Source: GCA-2731375 sp002731375 (lineage in GTDB: Bacteria; Pseudomonadota; Alphaproteobacteria; GCA-2731375). Taken from it: a stretch of 64,000 bases of DNA. This document shows positions 35,266 through 43,555 of this stretch, in pieces (the stretch's first letter is position 1; the number at the start of each line of letters is the position of its first letter). The stretch covers positions 1 through 64,000 of the forward strand of contig JASMDX010000080.1 in NCBI GenBank assembly GCA_030752605.1, given 5' to 3'. The notes under the pieces are model-generated. The model saw only the letters and a list, made by a program, of their open reading frames with translations. It was not told where the DNA came from and did no database searches. The position numbers were made by a program, and so were the translations under genes.

Positions 35266-35553
35266 TTAAACATATCCATCACCCTTCTTTATCGTCGGGT
35301 ATTTCATATCCAAGAAATCGTTGATGTCTTTCTCAGCAATCTTAGCTTCCCTCATCTTCTTCCTTATTCGAGACCGCTGACCGTGACGTTTCTCTTGCTC
35401 AGTATTTTGTCGACTTGTTTCCAAATGGCACTTTTTGCAACGCCTCATGTGCCCATCTTTGCTCGATTGCAGATGGTAAAAATCGTCAAGTTTCTTTAAC
35501 TCCCCACACTTCGGGCACCGTTTCTGGAAGGGAAGCTGTGTCTCTGTTGACAT
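35266..35553 (-). CDS. Small zinc-ribbon protein, phage-like
   Basis: A 95-residue protein with two CxxC pairs (RCPKCGELKKLDDFYHL and RRCKKCHLE) at about 12-42, followed by a very basic helix (RHGQRSRIRKKMREAKIAEK). The CPKCGE...L.DFY...GH..RCKKCH pattern is common at the N-terminus of phage and mobile-element HNH endonucleases and stand-alone zinc fingers. No HNH residues follow, so this is probably a DNA-binding protein. The leader upstream has a 9-bp inverted repeat. AT-rich, like the island. Function not known. Confidence 0.6.
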   Translation of the reverse strand: MSTETQLPFQKRCPKCGELKKLDDFYHLQSSKDGHMRRCKKCHLETSRQNTEQEKRHGQRSRIRKKMREAKIAEKDINDFLDMKYPTIKKGDGYV

Positions 35554-35567
35554 GATCCCAACATGCT

Positions 35568-35603
35568 AACCGTTGGATCGACGTATTGCACCCCCCAACG
35601 GTT
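35568..35603 (-). promoter_or_regulatory. Inverted repeat in the leader of the zinc-ribbon gene
   Basis: AACCGTTGG (35,568-35,576) and CCAACGGTT (35,595-35,603) form a perfect 9-bp dyad with an 18-nt spacer. It ends 15 bases before the zinc-ribbon start at 35,553. The motif AACCGTTTGGGAG recurs about 40 bases further upstream. It could be an operator bound by the encoded zinc-ribbon protein or a leader hairpin. Confidence 0.4.
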
Positions 35604-35682
35604 TCCCTAGAGGTCTTCTTGATCCTGATTTGGGTTTCTCCCAAACGGTTCTCTCCGAAATTTTTCTGGGAAATTTTTTTCA

Positions 35683-35712
35683 TTAAAAAAAGGAGGCAAT
35701 CCCGGTGCCTCC
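35683..35712 (-). terminator. Rho-independent terminator after the 128-residue membrane protein
   Basis: On the minus strand GGAGGCA (35,706-35,712) pairs with TGCCTCC (35,692-35,698) around a 7-nt loop and is followed by a run of seven T (35,685-35,691). It terminates transcription coming from 36,236. It therefore separates that gene from the zinc-ribbon gene. Confidence 0.8.
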
Positions 35713-35849
35713 CTCTCTATCTGAACCGCCATTATATTTAATCGAAAATCCGGATCTAACTGCACCCACCGATTTATCTATCAGTCATTTCTTATACAGG
35801 TTCCTGCTCGGTTCCAATCCGTGAAAGAAGCCTTGTCTTTATCGATCCC

Positions 35850-36236
35850 CTAGTGTGTAACTCTTTTATAGAGGAAAAGTGCAGTCAATACAGCAAACAC
35901 TATGGTTCCGCCAATGAGGTGCCCAGCTTGGGTGACTGTCATTGTTCCAAGTGTGATGCACATAACGGCAAAACACACAATGCATCCGGTGAGAACTGAC
36001 TGCTGTGACTTTGTATCCTCTACTCTTCCTGCAAAAAAGATAATAGAGGCTATTGCGAAGAGTAGTGAAGCGATGAGATGCCGGATTGTGACTGCTACAT
36101 CAAATGCGTCACCCTTAGCGTAAGGAAATTCATTTTCAGTGATACCTGCAGGATCAATGTGCATCCTTAAGCTAAGCAACGTTAGCACAACCGCACAACC
36201 GGTTAATGTTCTTTTGTAAGACAATATATTCTTCAT
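35850..36236 (-). CDS. Hypothetical four-helix membrane protein
   Basis: A 128-residue protein with four hydrophobic segments (about 10-24, 52-68, 80-100 and 105-123), so a small inner-membrane protein. No recognised domain. A terminator follows it at 35,683-35,712. About 75 bases upstream lies one copy of a 50-bp imperfect direct repeat that is also present before the Sel1 remnant, possibly a shared control region. AT-rich island codon use. Function unknown. Confidence 0.55.
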   Translation of the reverse strand: MKNILSYKRTLTGCAVVLTLLSLRMHIDPAGITENEFPYAKGDAFDVAVTIRHLIASLLFAIASIIFFAGRVEDTKSQQSVLTGCIVCFAVMCITLGTMTVTQAGHLIGGTIVFAVLTALFLYKRVTH

Positions 36237-36312
36237 AGTCTGTATCTCCGTGGTGTTAACTATTCAAAATTGTATCTATACGCAACGCTCCGCTATACCT
36301 GTATCTAGTTGT

Positions 36313-36370
36313 GTTCTCTTTAAGGAATAGGTGTCTGCTTCCTCTCAAAGAGGGTCGCATCCCTCTTCTC
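36313..36370. repeat. Imperfect direct repeat, copy 1
   Basis: About 50 bases starting GTTCTCTTTAAGGAATAGG recur at 37,198-37,249 as GTTCTCTAGAAGGAATAGG, with most following bases also shared. Both contain a small dyad (CCTCTCAAAGAGG here, CCCTCTCAATGAGGG there). The two copies bracket the genes at 36,425-37,046. Nothing else is seen in 36,237-36,424. Confidence 0.6.
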
Positions 36371-36424
36371 ATTGGAATAAACAATCCAAATTAGTAAAGA
36401 TAACCTCCGTCACCCTCATCTTTT

Positions 36425-36829
36425 CTATCTGCGCCATTGTCCGTACAATCGGAAAAAGTAATACACGAAAATGAGTGAAAAAACGAAATCGCCTATAATA
36501 ACAATGAATACAATAGAATTGGCGAGTCCCGACAGGTAAAGCTTAAGTAAGGCTATTGCAAAACCGACTTTACCGATTCCACCAACAATTACGATGCCGT
36601 AGTGTTTTAGAGGGTTGTAGGCAACAATTGCGTAACCTATAAAATATACAAGTGTTGTTCCCCAAGTACCTTGATAAATGGCATAAAATAGAGGGTCTGT
36701 TAATTCTCTGTCAAAAAAGCCGTTAAAAGTATAGGCGGTGTTGAAGTAACCGAAAAATGCACCTATTAAATTCCATAAAGATGCAGTTATAAAAAAAACT
36801 TTAAAAAACGTAAGTTCTTTGCTTTTCAT
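36425..36829 (-). CDS. Hypothetical membrane protein
   Basis: A 134-residue protein with four hydrophobic segments and aromatic-rich loops (FFGYFNTAYTFNGFF). I do not recognise a family. I chose the ATG at 36829, which has AGAAGG at 8 bases; a GTG three codons upstream is possible. The start lies in the truncated Sel1 gene, so its leader is the remaining Sel1 coding sequence. That suggests this gene was joined to the Sel1 fragment by recombination. AT-rich, like the other island genes. Confidence 0.6.
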   Translation of the reverse strand: MKSKELTFFKVFFITASLWNLIGAFFGYFNTAYTFNGFFDRELTDPLFYAIYQGTWGTTLVYFIGYAIVAYNPLKHYGIVIVGGIGKVGFAIALLKLYLSGLANSIVFIVIIGDFVFSLIFVYYFFRLYGQWRR

Positions 36830-37046
36830 GGCGGACACCTTCTCCGTTGTCGTACATCACACCCAGATTGTACTGGGCATCAACATTCCCCTGTTCTGCT
36901 ATAGGTTTCCATTCACGCAGAACAGCTGTGAAATCACCCCGTTTGGCAGCATCTAAACCCTTCTGGAAATCAGCACTCCACCCCTCTCCCGCACTTCCCA
37001 GAAGGACAGCAATGGTCAGGCAGAGAATGGGCAGCAGTCTTCTCAT
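36801..37046 (-). pseudogene. Truncated Sel1-repeat secreted protein
   Basis: From the ATG at 37046 the protein starts with a signal peptide (MRRLLPILCLTIAVLLGSAGEGWSA-type, cleavage likely after position 25). It continues as the N-terminal helix and first Sel1 repeat, FQKGLDAAKRGDFTAVLREW and GNVDAQYNLGVMYDNGEGV. It then changes to unrelated residues and stops at 36,801. Intact Sel1 proteins have several repeats, so this is the stump of a longer gene. The break falls at NGEGV, a sequence repeated in such genes and thus prone to recombination. Confidence 0.6.
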
Positions 37047-37425
37047 ATGACGATTATGGCAAGAAATGTGGGGGTTGGGGAGTCTGTGAGGGAAGTCACC
37101 GCAGGGGCTGTCCACTGCCTCCGCTCTAGCACCAGCCGATGAGGCTTGCTTTTCTATTAACCTAAAGAACCATCTCTCAATTCCGGCATCTCGTCCTGTT
37201 CTCTAGAAGGAATAGGCGTCTGCGCCCTCTCAATGAGGGTTGCTTCTCTGGTGGAGATCATTCTTCTCAAGCATCCTAGAATTTAGACCTAAGAATCCCC
37301 CTTAGATCTATTTTCTAAGTCTTTCCACGCAGTTTTCTGATCTTTTGGAAAATTAGTTTAAAGTTAGTTTGAAGTTCTAAAATTATGCTAACCCATTGAT
37401 TTTAAAAGATATTGTGATCTCGAAA
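37047..37425. other. AT-rich intergenic DNA, right end of the island
   Basis: No gene. It holds the second copy of the 50-bp direct repeat (37,198-37,249) and, close to the guaA stop, TAACCCATTGATTTTAAAAG (37,389-37,408). That motif recurs inverted at 35,061-35,082 and in similar form at 29,907-29,926 and 7,270-7,288. The AT-rich composition stops at guaA. Confidence 0.45.
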
Positions 37426-38997
37426 TCATTCTAACTCGATGGTCCCTGGCGGCTTTGAAGTGACATCATAGACCACCCGGTTGATGCCGCGTACCTCGTT
37501 GATGATGCGGGTAGCGGTGCGGCCCAGGAATTCATGATCGAAGGGATAATAATCCGCCGTCATGCCGTCGGTAGAGGTCACCGCGCGCAGGGCGCAGATA
37601 TAATCATAAGTGCGTTGATCGCCCATCACCCCAACGGTGCGCACGGGCAGGATGGCGGCGAAGGCCTGCCAGATGGCATCGTACAGACCGGCCTTGCGGA
37701 TCTCATCCAGATAGATGGCATCGGCCCGGCGCAGGATGGCCAGTTTCTCTCCGCTGATCTCGCCGGGACAGCGGATCGCCAGACCGGGGCCGGGAAACGG
37801 ATGCCGTCCCACCAGGCTTTCGGGCAAACCAAGAGCGCGGCCCAGATCGCGGACCTCGTCCTTGAACAGTTCGCGCAGAGGCTCGACCAGATCCATGTTC
37901 ATACGTTCGGGCAAGCCGCCCACATTATGATGCGACTTAATCGTTGCCGATGGCCCGCCCGATGGTGAAACGGATTCGATCACGTCCGGATACAGCGTGC
38001 CCTGAGCCAGGAAATCGGCACCGCCGATCCGGTTTGCCTCTTCCTCGAAGACATCAATGAAGGTGGCGCCAATGATTTTGCGCTTTTGCTCCGGATCGCT
38101 GACGCCATCGAGCTTTTCCAGGAACAGATCGGATGCATCCCGGTGCACCAGGGATAAATTATAGTGCTTCTTGAACAGGGAGACCACTTCCTCGGCCTCG
38201 CCCTCGCGCAGCAGACCATGATCGACAAAGACGCAAGTCAACTGTTTGCCGATGGCTTCGTGCAGCAGGATCGCCACGACGGCTGAATCCACCCCGCCCG
38301 AAAGGCCGCAAATGACTTTACCGTCACCCACCTGGGCCTTGACGCGGGCCTCAGCCTCGTGACGGAAGGTGGCCATGCTCCAACTACCCTTGCAGCCCGC
38401 TACGTTGTGGGTGAAGTTGCGTAACAATGCCGTGCCGTCAGGGGTATGGATAACCTCGGCGTGGAACTGTACGCCGTAAAAGCGGCGCGTATCGTCGGCG
38501 ATAATGGCAAAGGGGCAATTGTCCGATGTGCCCACGACACGGAAGCCGGGCGGGATCTCCATCACCCGATCACCATGGCTCATCCAGACCTGATGCCGCT
38601 CGCCGGTTTGCCACAAGCCCTGGAACAAGTCGCAGTCATCGTTGATTTCAACAAATGCGCGGCCGAATTCCTGATGGTCCGAGGCTTCAACCCGGCCGCC
38701 CAGCTGCTCGCACATGGCCTGCTGGCCATAGCAAATGCCCAATATAGGAATGCCCATCTCGAACAGGCTTTGAGGTGCCCGCGGTGTATCGCTTTGTGTC
38801 GCCGAGGACGGCCCGCCCGAAAGGATAACTCCATTGGGCCGGGCGGCCGCCAAGGCCTCTTCGCCCTTGAAATAGGGTGCGATTTCGCAATAAACGCCGC
38901 TTTCACGCAGGCGGCGGGCGATCAGTTGCGTGACCTGACTGCCAAAATCGAGAATCAGGATGCGTTCGTCTGCTTGTTCTATCATGTGTCCGCTCAT
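37426..38997 (-). CDS. guaA: GMP synthase (glutamine-hydrolysing)
   Basis: GuaA converts XMP to GMP using glutamine and ATP. The 523-residue protein has an N-terminal class I glutamine amidotransferase (ILDFGSQVTQLIARR, nucleophile Cys in GICYGQQAMCEQLGG near 89, FHAEVIHTPDG with the catalytic His/Glu). A PP-loop ATP pyrophosphatase follows (CGLSGGVDSAVVA near 232, VFVDHGLLREGE). The C-terminal dimerisation domain ends DVTSKPPGTIELE. ATG codons at 38,997 and 38,985 are both possible. It is the last gene of the guaB-rsmB-guaA row, and its 3' end borders the AT-rich island. Confidence 0.97.
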   Translation of the reverse strand: MSGHMIEQADERILILDFGSQVTQLIARRLRESGVYCEIAPYFKGEEALAAARPNGVILSGGPSSATQSDTPRAPQSLFEMGIPILGICYGQQAMCEQLGGRVEASDHQEFGRAFVEINDDCDLFQGLWQTGERHQVWMSHGDRVMEIPPGFRVVGTSDNCPFAIIADDTRRFYGVQFHAEVIHTPDGTALLRNFTHNVAGCKGSWSMATFRHEAEARVKAQVGDGKVICGLSGGVDSAVVAILLHEAIGKQLTCVFVDHGLLREGEAEEVVSLFKKHYNLSLVHRDASDLFLEKLDGVSDPEQKRKIIGATFIDVFEEEANRIGGADFLAQGTLYPDVIESVSPSGGPSATIKSHHNVGGLPERMNMDLVEPLRELFKDEVRDLGRALGLPESLVGRHPFPGPGLAIRCPGEISGEKLAILRRADAIYLDEIRKAGLYDAIWQAFAAILPVRTVGVMGDQRTYDYICALRAVTSTDGMTADYYPFDHEFLGRTATRIINEVRGINRVVYDVTSKPPGTIELE

Positions 38998-39187
38998 GGC
39001 GGCAGCTTTACGACGGGCCCCGGTCCCGGCGCAAGCGCTTTCACCTTGCCGCCATGAAGTGCCCTATTTTGGCCGGTAGACGGTGACGGTGGCTTTCAAA
39101 TCGTCATGTTCCCCCGCTGCCAAAAAAGCAGATTCGATCCCGTGCCCCCGGATGCCCCTAGGTTTTGCCAGGTTGCCGGCCCGGTCA

Positions 39188-40483
39188 TCAAGTTTCCTCA
39201 CGCCGCTCCAGGATAGCGACAAAAAAGCCGTCGGTGCCATGCCTTGCCGGCGTCAAATGCAGATAGGGGGCGTCACTGGGACAATCGGTACCCAGAGTTT
39301 CATGCCAGACGCCGCCGATGGGCAGAACCTGGAATTCCGGCTGCTGCTTCAAAAAGCTTTCAATCTGGTCTTCATTTTCTTCCATCAGGATCGAACAGGT
39401 GGCATAGATCAAGCGCCCACCGGGTTTGACGAGAGGCGCTGCACGGCGCAGGATTTCACCCTGTGTGACGCCATATTCGGCTAGTTTCTCGGGCGTCAGG
39501 CGCCATTTGCTTTCCGGATTTCGCCGCCACGCGCCAGAGCCGCTGCACGGCACATCCAACAGCACCCGATCCGTTTTGCCTGCCAAGTTGGCCAGGGCGG
39601 TAATGGCGGCGGCATCGGCGAGGGCATGGACTTGAATATTCCGCGCCCCAGCCCGCCGCAAGCGCGCACGCAGTGGGCGCAGACGTTGCGGCGCGCTGTC
39701 GAAGGCAAAAATCTGCCCTTTGTTGTCCATTTGCGCAGCCAGGCCGAGGCTTTTTCCACCGGCGCCTGCGCAATAATCAATCACCTGCTGGCCCGGCCGC
39801 GCCGCGCACAACAGCGCCACCAGTTGCGAACCTTCATCTTGGATTTCGACCGCGCCGCTTTGATAGAGCGGATAGTTGATCATGGAGCGGCGGCTTTGCA
39901 GACGCAGGGCGGTCGGAGCAAGAGCACCTTGAGTGGTGGCGATATCATCCGCGGCCAGGGTATCGGCGGTCTTGGCGATATCGGACCGCAGCGTGTTGAC
40001 ACGCAGGTCTACCGACCCCCGGCCCTGCATGGCCGCCATTTCCACTATCAGTTCATCGCCGAACCGCCGCGTTAACGGATCGTGCAGCCATTCCGGATAA
40101 TTGCCAGCAACCCAGGCCGGCGCTTCTCTACCGGCGGCTCGCGACAATTGCGCCAGGGCGGCCTGTTCATCGGCATCGAGATCCACCGGACAAAACTTGG
40201 CGGCATCGAACAGGGCCGCGACGTCATCCGCTTTTCGATCCTGATCCAGCATCAAATGGGCGAGAACCAGGCGGCGGCTGTCCGTGCCGCCGGCCCGCCA
40301 AGCGTATTCCCCTTGCCGGCGCAGGACATCATAGACGGTCTCCGTGACCGAGCGGCGGTCCTTTGAACCAGCATAACGGCGGGAGCGAAAATAGTTGCCA
40401 ACCAAACGGTCAGCCGGAACAGTGGCGGCGCCGATTTGATCCAATAGCTCGATAGCCGCCTGTATGCGGGCGCCGGGGATCAT
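39188..40483 (-). CDS. rsmB: RsmB/NOP family 16S rRNA (cytosine-C5) methyltransferase
   Basis: A 431-residue SAM-dependent m5C methyltransferase. The N-terminal NusB-like domain (RIQAAIELLDQI...FRSRRYAGSKDRRSVTE) is followed by the catalytic domain. SAM binding is at DYCAGAGGKSLGLAAQM, the conserved Cys of motif IV is in DVPCSGSGAWRRNPE, and the catalytic Cys of motif VI is in YATCSIL. It methylates a cytosine of 16S rRNA if it is RsmB proper. The start lies 15 bases after the guaB stop, so the two are co-transcribed. The 190 bases to guaA contain no convincing gene. Confidence 0.9.
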   Translation of the reverse strand: MIPGARIQAAIELLDQIGAATVPADRLVGNYFRSRRYAGSKDRRSVTETVYDVLRRQGEYAWRAGGTDSRRLVLAHLMLDQDRKADDVAALFDAAKFCPVDLDADEQAALAQLSRAAGREAPAWVAGNYPEWLHDPLTRRFGDELIVEMAAMQGRGSVDLRVNTLRSDIAKTADTLAADDIATTQGALAPTALRLQSRRSMINYPLYQSGAVEIQDEGSQLVALLCAARPGQQVIDYCAGAGGKSLGLAAQMDNKGQIFAFDSAPQRLRPLRARLRRAGARNIQVHALADAAAITALANLAGKTDRVLLDVPCSGSGAWRRNPESKWRLTPEKLAEYGVTQGEILRRAAPLVKPGGRLIYATCSILMEENEDQIESFLKQQPEFQVLPIGGVWHETLGTDCPSDAPYLHLTPARHGTDGFFVAILERREET

Positions 40484-40498
40484 AAAGAGCAGGCCCCT

Positions 40499-41962
40499 CT
40501 ATGACTGATTGATGGGATAGTTCGGTGCTTCACGGGTCAGCGAGACGTCATGCACATGGCTTTCCCGGAAACCGGCCTGGGTGACCCGGACGAATTGGCA
40601 CTTGGTGCGCATATCGTCCAAGCCCCCATTGCCCGTGTAGCCCATGGCGGCGCGCAAACCGCCAATCAACTGGTGAATGATATCGGACACCGGGCCCTTG
40701 TACGGCACCCGGCCTTCCACGCCCTCGGGCACCAGCTTGATGGCGTCGCGGATTTCCTCCTGAAAATAACGATCCGCCGAGCCCCGGGCCATGGCACCCA
40801 ACGAGCCCATGCCGCGATAGGATTTATAGGAGCGGCCCTGGTACAAAAAGACCTCGCCCGGCGCTTCTTCTGTGCCGGCCAGCAACGAACCTATCATGGC
40901 GCAGTTGGCACCCGCGGCAATGGCCTTGGCCAAGTCGCCGGAATATTTGATGCCGCCATCCGCGATTACGGGCGTATCGTTTTTTTGCGCCGCGTCGACC
41001 GTCTCCATGATGGCGGTCAGTTGCGGCATGCCAACACCGGCCACGATGCGCGTGGTACAGATGGAGCCAGGCCCGATACCAACCTTGACCGCATCGGCGC
41101 CCGCGTCGATCAAGGCCTTGGCACCTTCCGAGGTGGCCACGTTGCCCGCCGCCAGCTGGGTATAGTTGCTCAACTTCTTAATCTCATTGACGCTACTCAG
41201 CACGCCGGCGGAATGGCCATGGGCGGTATCGACAATGATCAGATCGACGCCGGCATCGATCAAGGCTTCGGTCCGGGCCAGGCCGTCACGGCCAATGCCG
41301 GTAGCCGCCGCCACGCGCAGGCGGCCCTGCTCGTCCTTGGCGGCATTGGGGTAGGTTGTGGCCTTTTCCATATCCTTGACGGTAATCAGGCCAACGCACT
41401 TGTAATTTTCGTCCACCACCAACAGCTTTTCAATGCGGTGTTGATGCAGCATGCGCTTGGCTTCGGCGCTATCAATGCCCTCGCGCACGGTGACCAGGTT
41501 TTCGTGGGTCATCAACTCTTTTACCGGCTGGCGCTTGTCCGTGGCGAAGCGCACATCCCGATTGGTCAGAATGCCAGCCAGTTTACCGGTGCCCTCCTCG
41601 ACCACCGGAATGCCGGAAATGCCATGATAGTCCATCAGTTTCAAGGCGTCGTCGAGGCTTTGATCGGGGTGGATTGTAACCGGATTAACCACCATGCCGG
41701 CCTCGAACTTCTTCACCCGGCGTACTTCTTCAGCCTGCTCCTCCAGCGTCAAATTCTTGTGGATCACGCCCATGCCGCCCAATTGCGCCATAGCGATGGC
41801 CAGGCGATGTTCGGTGACCGTATCCATGGCGGAGGAGAGCAAGGGGATACCCAGCGGTATGGCTTTAGTCACCTTGGTGTTGGTCGCCACTTGGTTTGGC
41901 AAAACGGCGGATGCCGCCGGTTTCAGAAGAACATCATCGAACGTTAATGCCTCGGATATTTT
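40499..41962 (-). CDS. guaB: Inosine-5'-monophosphate dehydrogenase
   Basis: GuaB oxidises IMP to XMP, the first committed step of GMP synthesis; GuaA, encoded nearby, does the second. With the ATG at 41962 the protein has 487 residues (MKISEALTFDDVLLKP). It is a TIM barrel interrupted by two CBS domains (about 95-210) with the catalytic Cys in GPGSICTTRI (near 303). The XMP loop has DGGIKYSGD and GSLLAGTEEAPGE, and the flap ends near YKGPVSDII. An upstream in-frame start is not conserved. rsmB follows immediately. Confidence 0.97.
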   Translation of the reverse strand, partial: KISEALTFDDVLLKPAASAVLPNQVATNTKVTKAIPLGIPLLSSAMDTVTEHRLAIAMAQLGGMGVIHKNLTLEEQAEEVRRVKKFEAGMVVNPVTIHPDQSLDDALKLMDYHGISGIPVVEEGTGKLAGILTNRDVRFATDKRQPVKELMTHENLVTVREGIDSAEAKRMLHQHRIEKLLVVDENYKCVGLITVKDMEKATTYPNAAKDEQGRLRVAAATGIGRDGLARTEALIDAGVDLIIVDTAHGHSAGVLSSVNEIKKLSNYTQLAAGNVATSEGAKALIDAGADAVKVGIGPGSICTTRIVAGVGMPQLTAIMETVDAAQKNDTPVIADGGIKYSGDLAKAIAAGANCAMIGSLLAGTEEAPGEVFLYQGRSYKSYRGMGSLGAMARGSADRYFQEEIRDAIKLVPEGVEGRVPYKGPVSDIIHQLIGGLRAAMGYTGNGGLDDMRTKCQFVRVTQAGFRESHVHDVSLTREAPNYPINQS

Positions 41963-42012
41963 CATATTTTTTCCCGCCTCCTGAAAATGGCGCGCACTAT
42001 GCCATGTCCACC

Positions 42013-42043
42013 CAAACAAAAACAGGGCGCATGAAGCGCCCTG
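42013..42043 (-). terminator. Rho-independent terminator after the transglutaminase-like gene
   Basis: On the minus strand CAGGGCGC (42,036-42,043) pairs with GCGCCCTG (42,023-42,030) around ATGAA-type loop, followed by T-rich sequence GTTTTTGTTTGG. It ends transcription from 42,769 and separates it from guaB. Confidence 0.8.
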
Positions 42044-42070
42044 CGATGAAAATTATATGTTCTACCCGTT

Positions 42071-42769
42071 TCATTCGCCAGCCCGGTCCGCCTCGGCCTC
42101 CGCTTCCATGTCGCCGGCGACAAAACGGTCCGGATCATCGGCATACATGGCTGGGTAATGCTTGATGAACGAGGCCTTAATATCTTCGAACGGCGTATCG
42201 GCAAACGAGCCATGATCGGTGATATATTCCATATGCTGGTTACCGGCGGCATCGAAAGGGTGAAAAACCGAATCGGCACGGCCATCGAATTCCAAGGGCA
42301 GAGTACCGAATTTCTCGCACAGGGACAGATTGAAGGCCGGGGTCGCCTTGACCCATTTGCCTTCCAGATAGATCTCGACAAAGCCGTGATAGACAAATAA
42401 ATCTGTGCCCATCAATTCGATCATGCGCTTCGAGGCCAGATGGTTTCGCACATCGGCAAACCCGAGGCGGGCCGGAATGCCCAGAACCCGGCAGGTAGCC
42501 GCCATCAAGGCGGCCTTGGTAATGCAAAAACCATTGCCCCGCTCCAACACGGAACTGCCTTTCATACCGTGCTCGGTCATCTCCACGCCGTAGGGGTCAT
42601 AGCGGAAATCGTCGCGCACCGTATAGTACAAACGCACCGCCTTTTCCAGATCCGAGCCACCCTCGGCACCTGCGCGACGGGCGAATTCAATCACCGCCGG
42701 ATGGTCGCTGTCCACATAGGTGGCGGGTTCAAGATAGGGCTGAAAATCTTCACTGCTCGCTACACTCAT
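42071..42769 (-). CDS. Transglutaminase-like cysteine protease family protein
   Basis: A 232-residue cytosolic protein of the transglutaminase-like superfamily. The nucleophile Cys82 lies in GNGFCITKAAL and the His128 in VYHGFVEIYLEGKWVKATPAFN. The third residue, normally Asp in the DPT motif, is replaced in this subfamily (ATPAF), so catalysis may differ. It is preceded by a YDPYGVEM segment found in related hypothetical proteins. It is a stand-alone gene, with a terminator after it. No signal peptide. The role is unknown, possibly a peptidase or amidase. Confidence 0.8.
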   Translation of the reverse strand: MSVASSEDFQPYLEPATYVDSDHPAVIEFARRAGAEGGSDLEKAVRLYYTVRDDFRYDPYGVEMTEHGMKGSSVLERGNGFCITKAALMAATCRVLGIPARLGFADVRNHLASKRMIELMGTDLFVYHGFVEIYLEGKWVKATPAFNLSLCEKFGTLPLEFDGRADSVFHPFDAAGNQHMEYITDHGSFADTPFEDIKASFIKHYPAMYADDPDRFVAGDMEAEAEADRAGE

Positions 42770-42835
42770 AGCTCTGCTCTCTGCATTTTGAACTCTTGTA
42801 TAACGTAAAAAACATCCCGCGCCTAAGCTGTTATA

Positions 42836-43555
42836 TTAGGCCTCGTCGCCGCCCCGGTATCCAGTGGCCACCACATACATTTCCGCTGAGTCCGAGCGCG
42901 AGGCCTCCGGCTTGGCATGGCGGACAGAGGCGAAGTCCCGTTTCATGGCGGCCAGCAATTCCTGCTCGGCGCCGCCCTGCCAGACCTTGGCGACAAAGCC
43001 GCCGCCTGGCGAGAGCAAGCTTTTGGCCAAATCAAGAGCCGCCTCGGCCAGGGCGATGATGCGCAGATGGTCCGTCGCCCGGTGCCCTGTAGCGGGCGGC
43101 GCCATATCGCTCAAGACCAGGTCGGCAGGGCCGCCCAGAGCCGCCCGGATCCCGGTTTCCGTCTTCAGGTCATTGACATCGCCGACCAGGGTTTGCGCCC
43201 CGCCCATGGCATCCATCTCGGTCACATCGACGGCCAAAACCTTGCCCTTTGGACCCACAGCGGCAACCGCGACCTGGGTCCACCCGCCAGGCGCGGCACC
43301 CAAGTCAACCAATGCCAAGCCCTTTTTCAGCAGGCTGAATTTTTCATCCAATTGCAACAGTTTGTATGCGGCGCGGGAGCGGTAGCCGTCCTTTTTTGCG
43401 GCGATCACGTAGGGATCGTTCAGTTGCCGCTGCAGCCAGCGCGTAGACGAAGTCTTGCGCCGCCGCGCCGTGCGCACGCGGACCGACAGGTTCCGGCCCG
43501 AAGGCTTGGATTTGCCGCCATCGCCTTTACCCCCGCCACCCGCCGGGGGTGTCAT
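42836..43555 (-). CDS. rlmE: 23S rRNA (uridine-2'-O)-methyltransferase RlmE (FtsJ)
   Basis: RlmE methylates the 2'-OH of U2552 of 23S rRNA during late 50S assembly. With the ATG at 43555 the protein has 239 residues. A basic, glycine-rich N-terminus is followed by LQRQLNDPYVIAAKKDGYRSRAAYKLLQLDEKF (shared by FtsJ proteins), then SAM binding LVDLGAAPGGWTQVA and the K-D-K-E tetrad, recognisable as the Lys of RAAYKL, Asp of LSDMAPP, Lys of FVAKVW and Glu of EMYVVA. The ATG overlaps the ppx stop (ATGA). The longer frame upstream is only antiphase ppx sequence. Confidence 0.93.
   Translation of the reverse strand: MTPPAGGGGKGDGGKSKPSGRNLSVRVRTARRRKTSSTRWLQRQLNDPYVIAAKKDGYRSRAAYKLLQLDEKFSLLKKGLALVDLGAAPGGWTQVAVAAVGPKGKVLAVDVTEMDAMGGAQTLVGDVNDLKTETGIRAALGGPADLVLSDMAPPATGHRATDHLRIIALAEAALDLAKSLLSPGGGFVAKVWQGGAEQELLAAMKRDFASVRHAKPEASRSDSAEMYVVATGYRGGDEA

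Noticed and set aside
39000..39187. Short frames between rsmB and guaA, including a 27-codon frame overlapping the rsmB stop
   Set aside because: No family resemblance I can support and no Shine-Dalgarno; too short to claim.
40550..41947. A 465-codon open frame on the plus strand
   Set aside because: It is antisense to guaB over its whole length; guaB is unmistakable. The His/Gly-rich translation is typical of such shadows.
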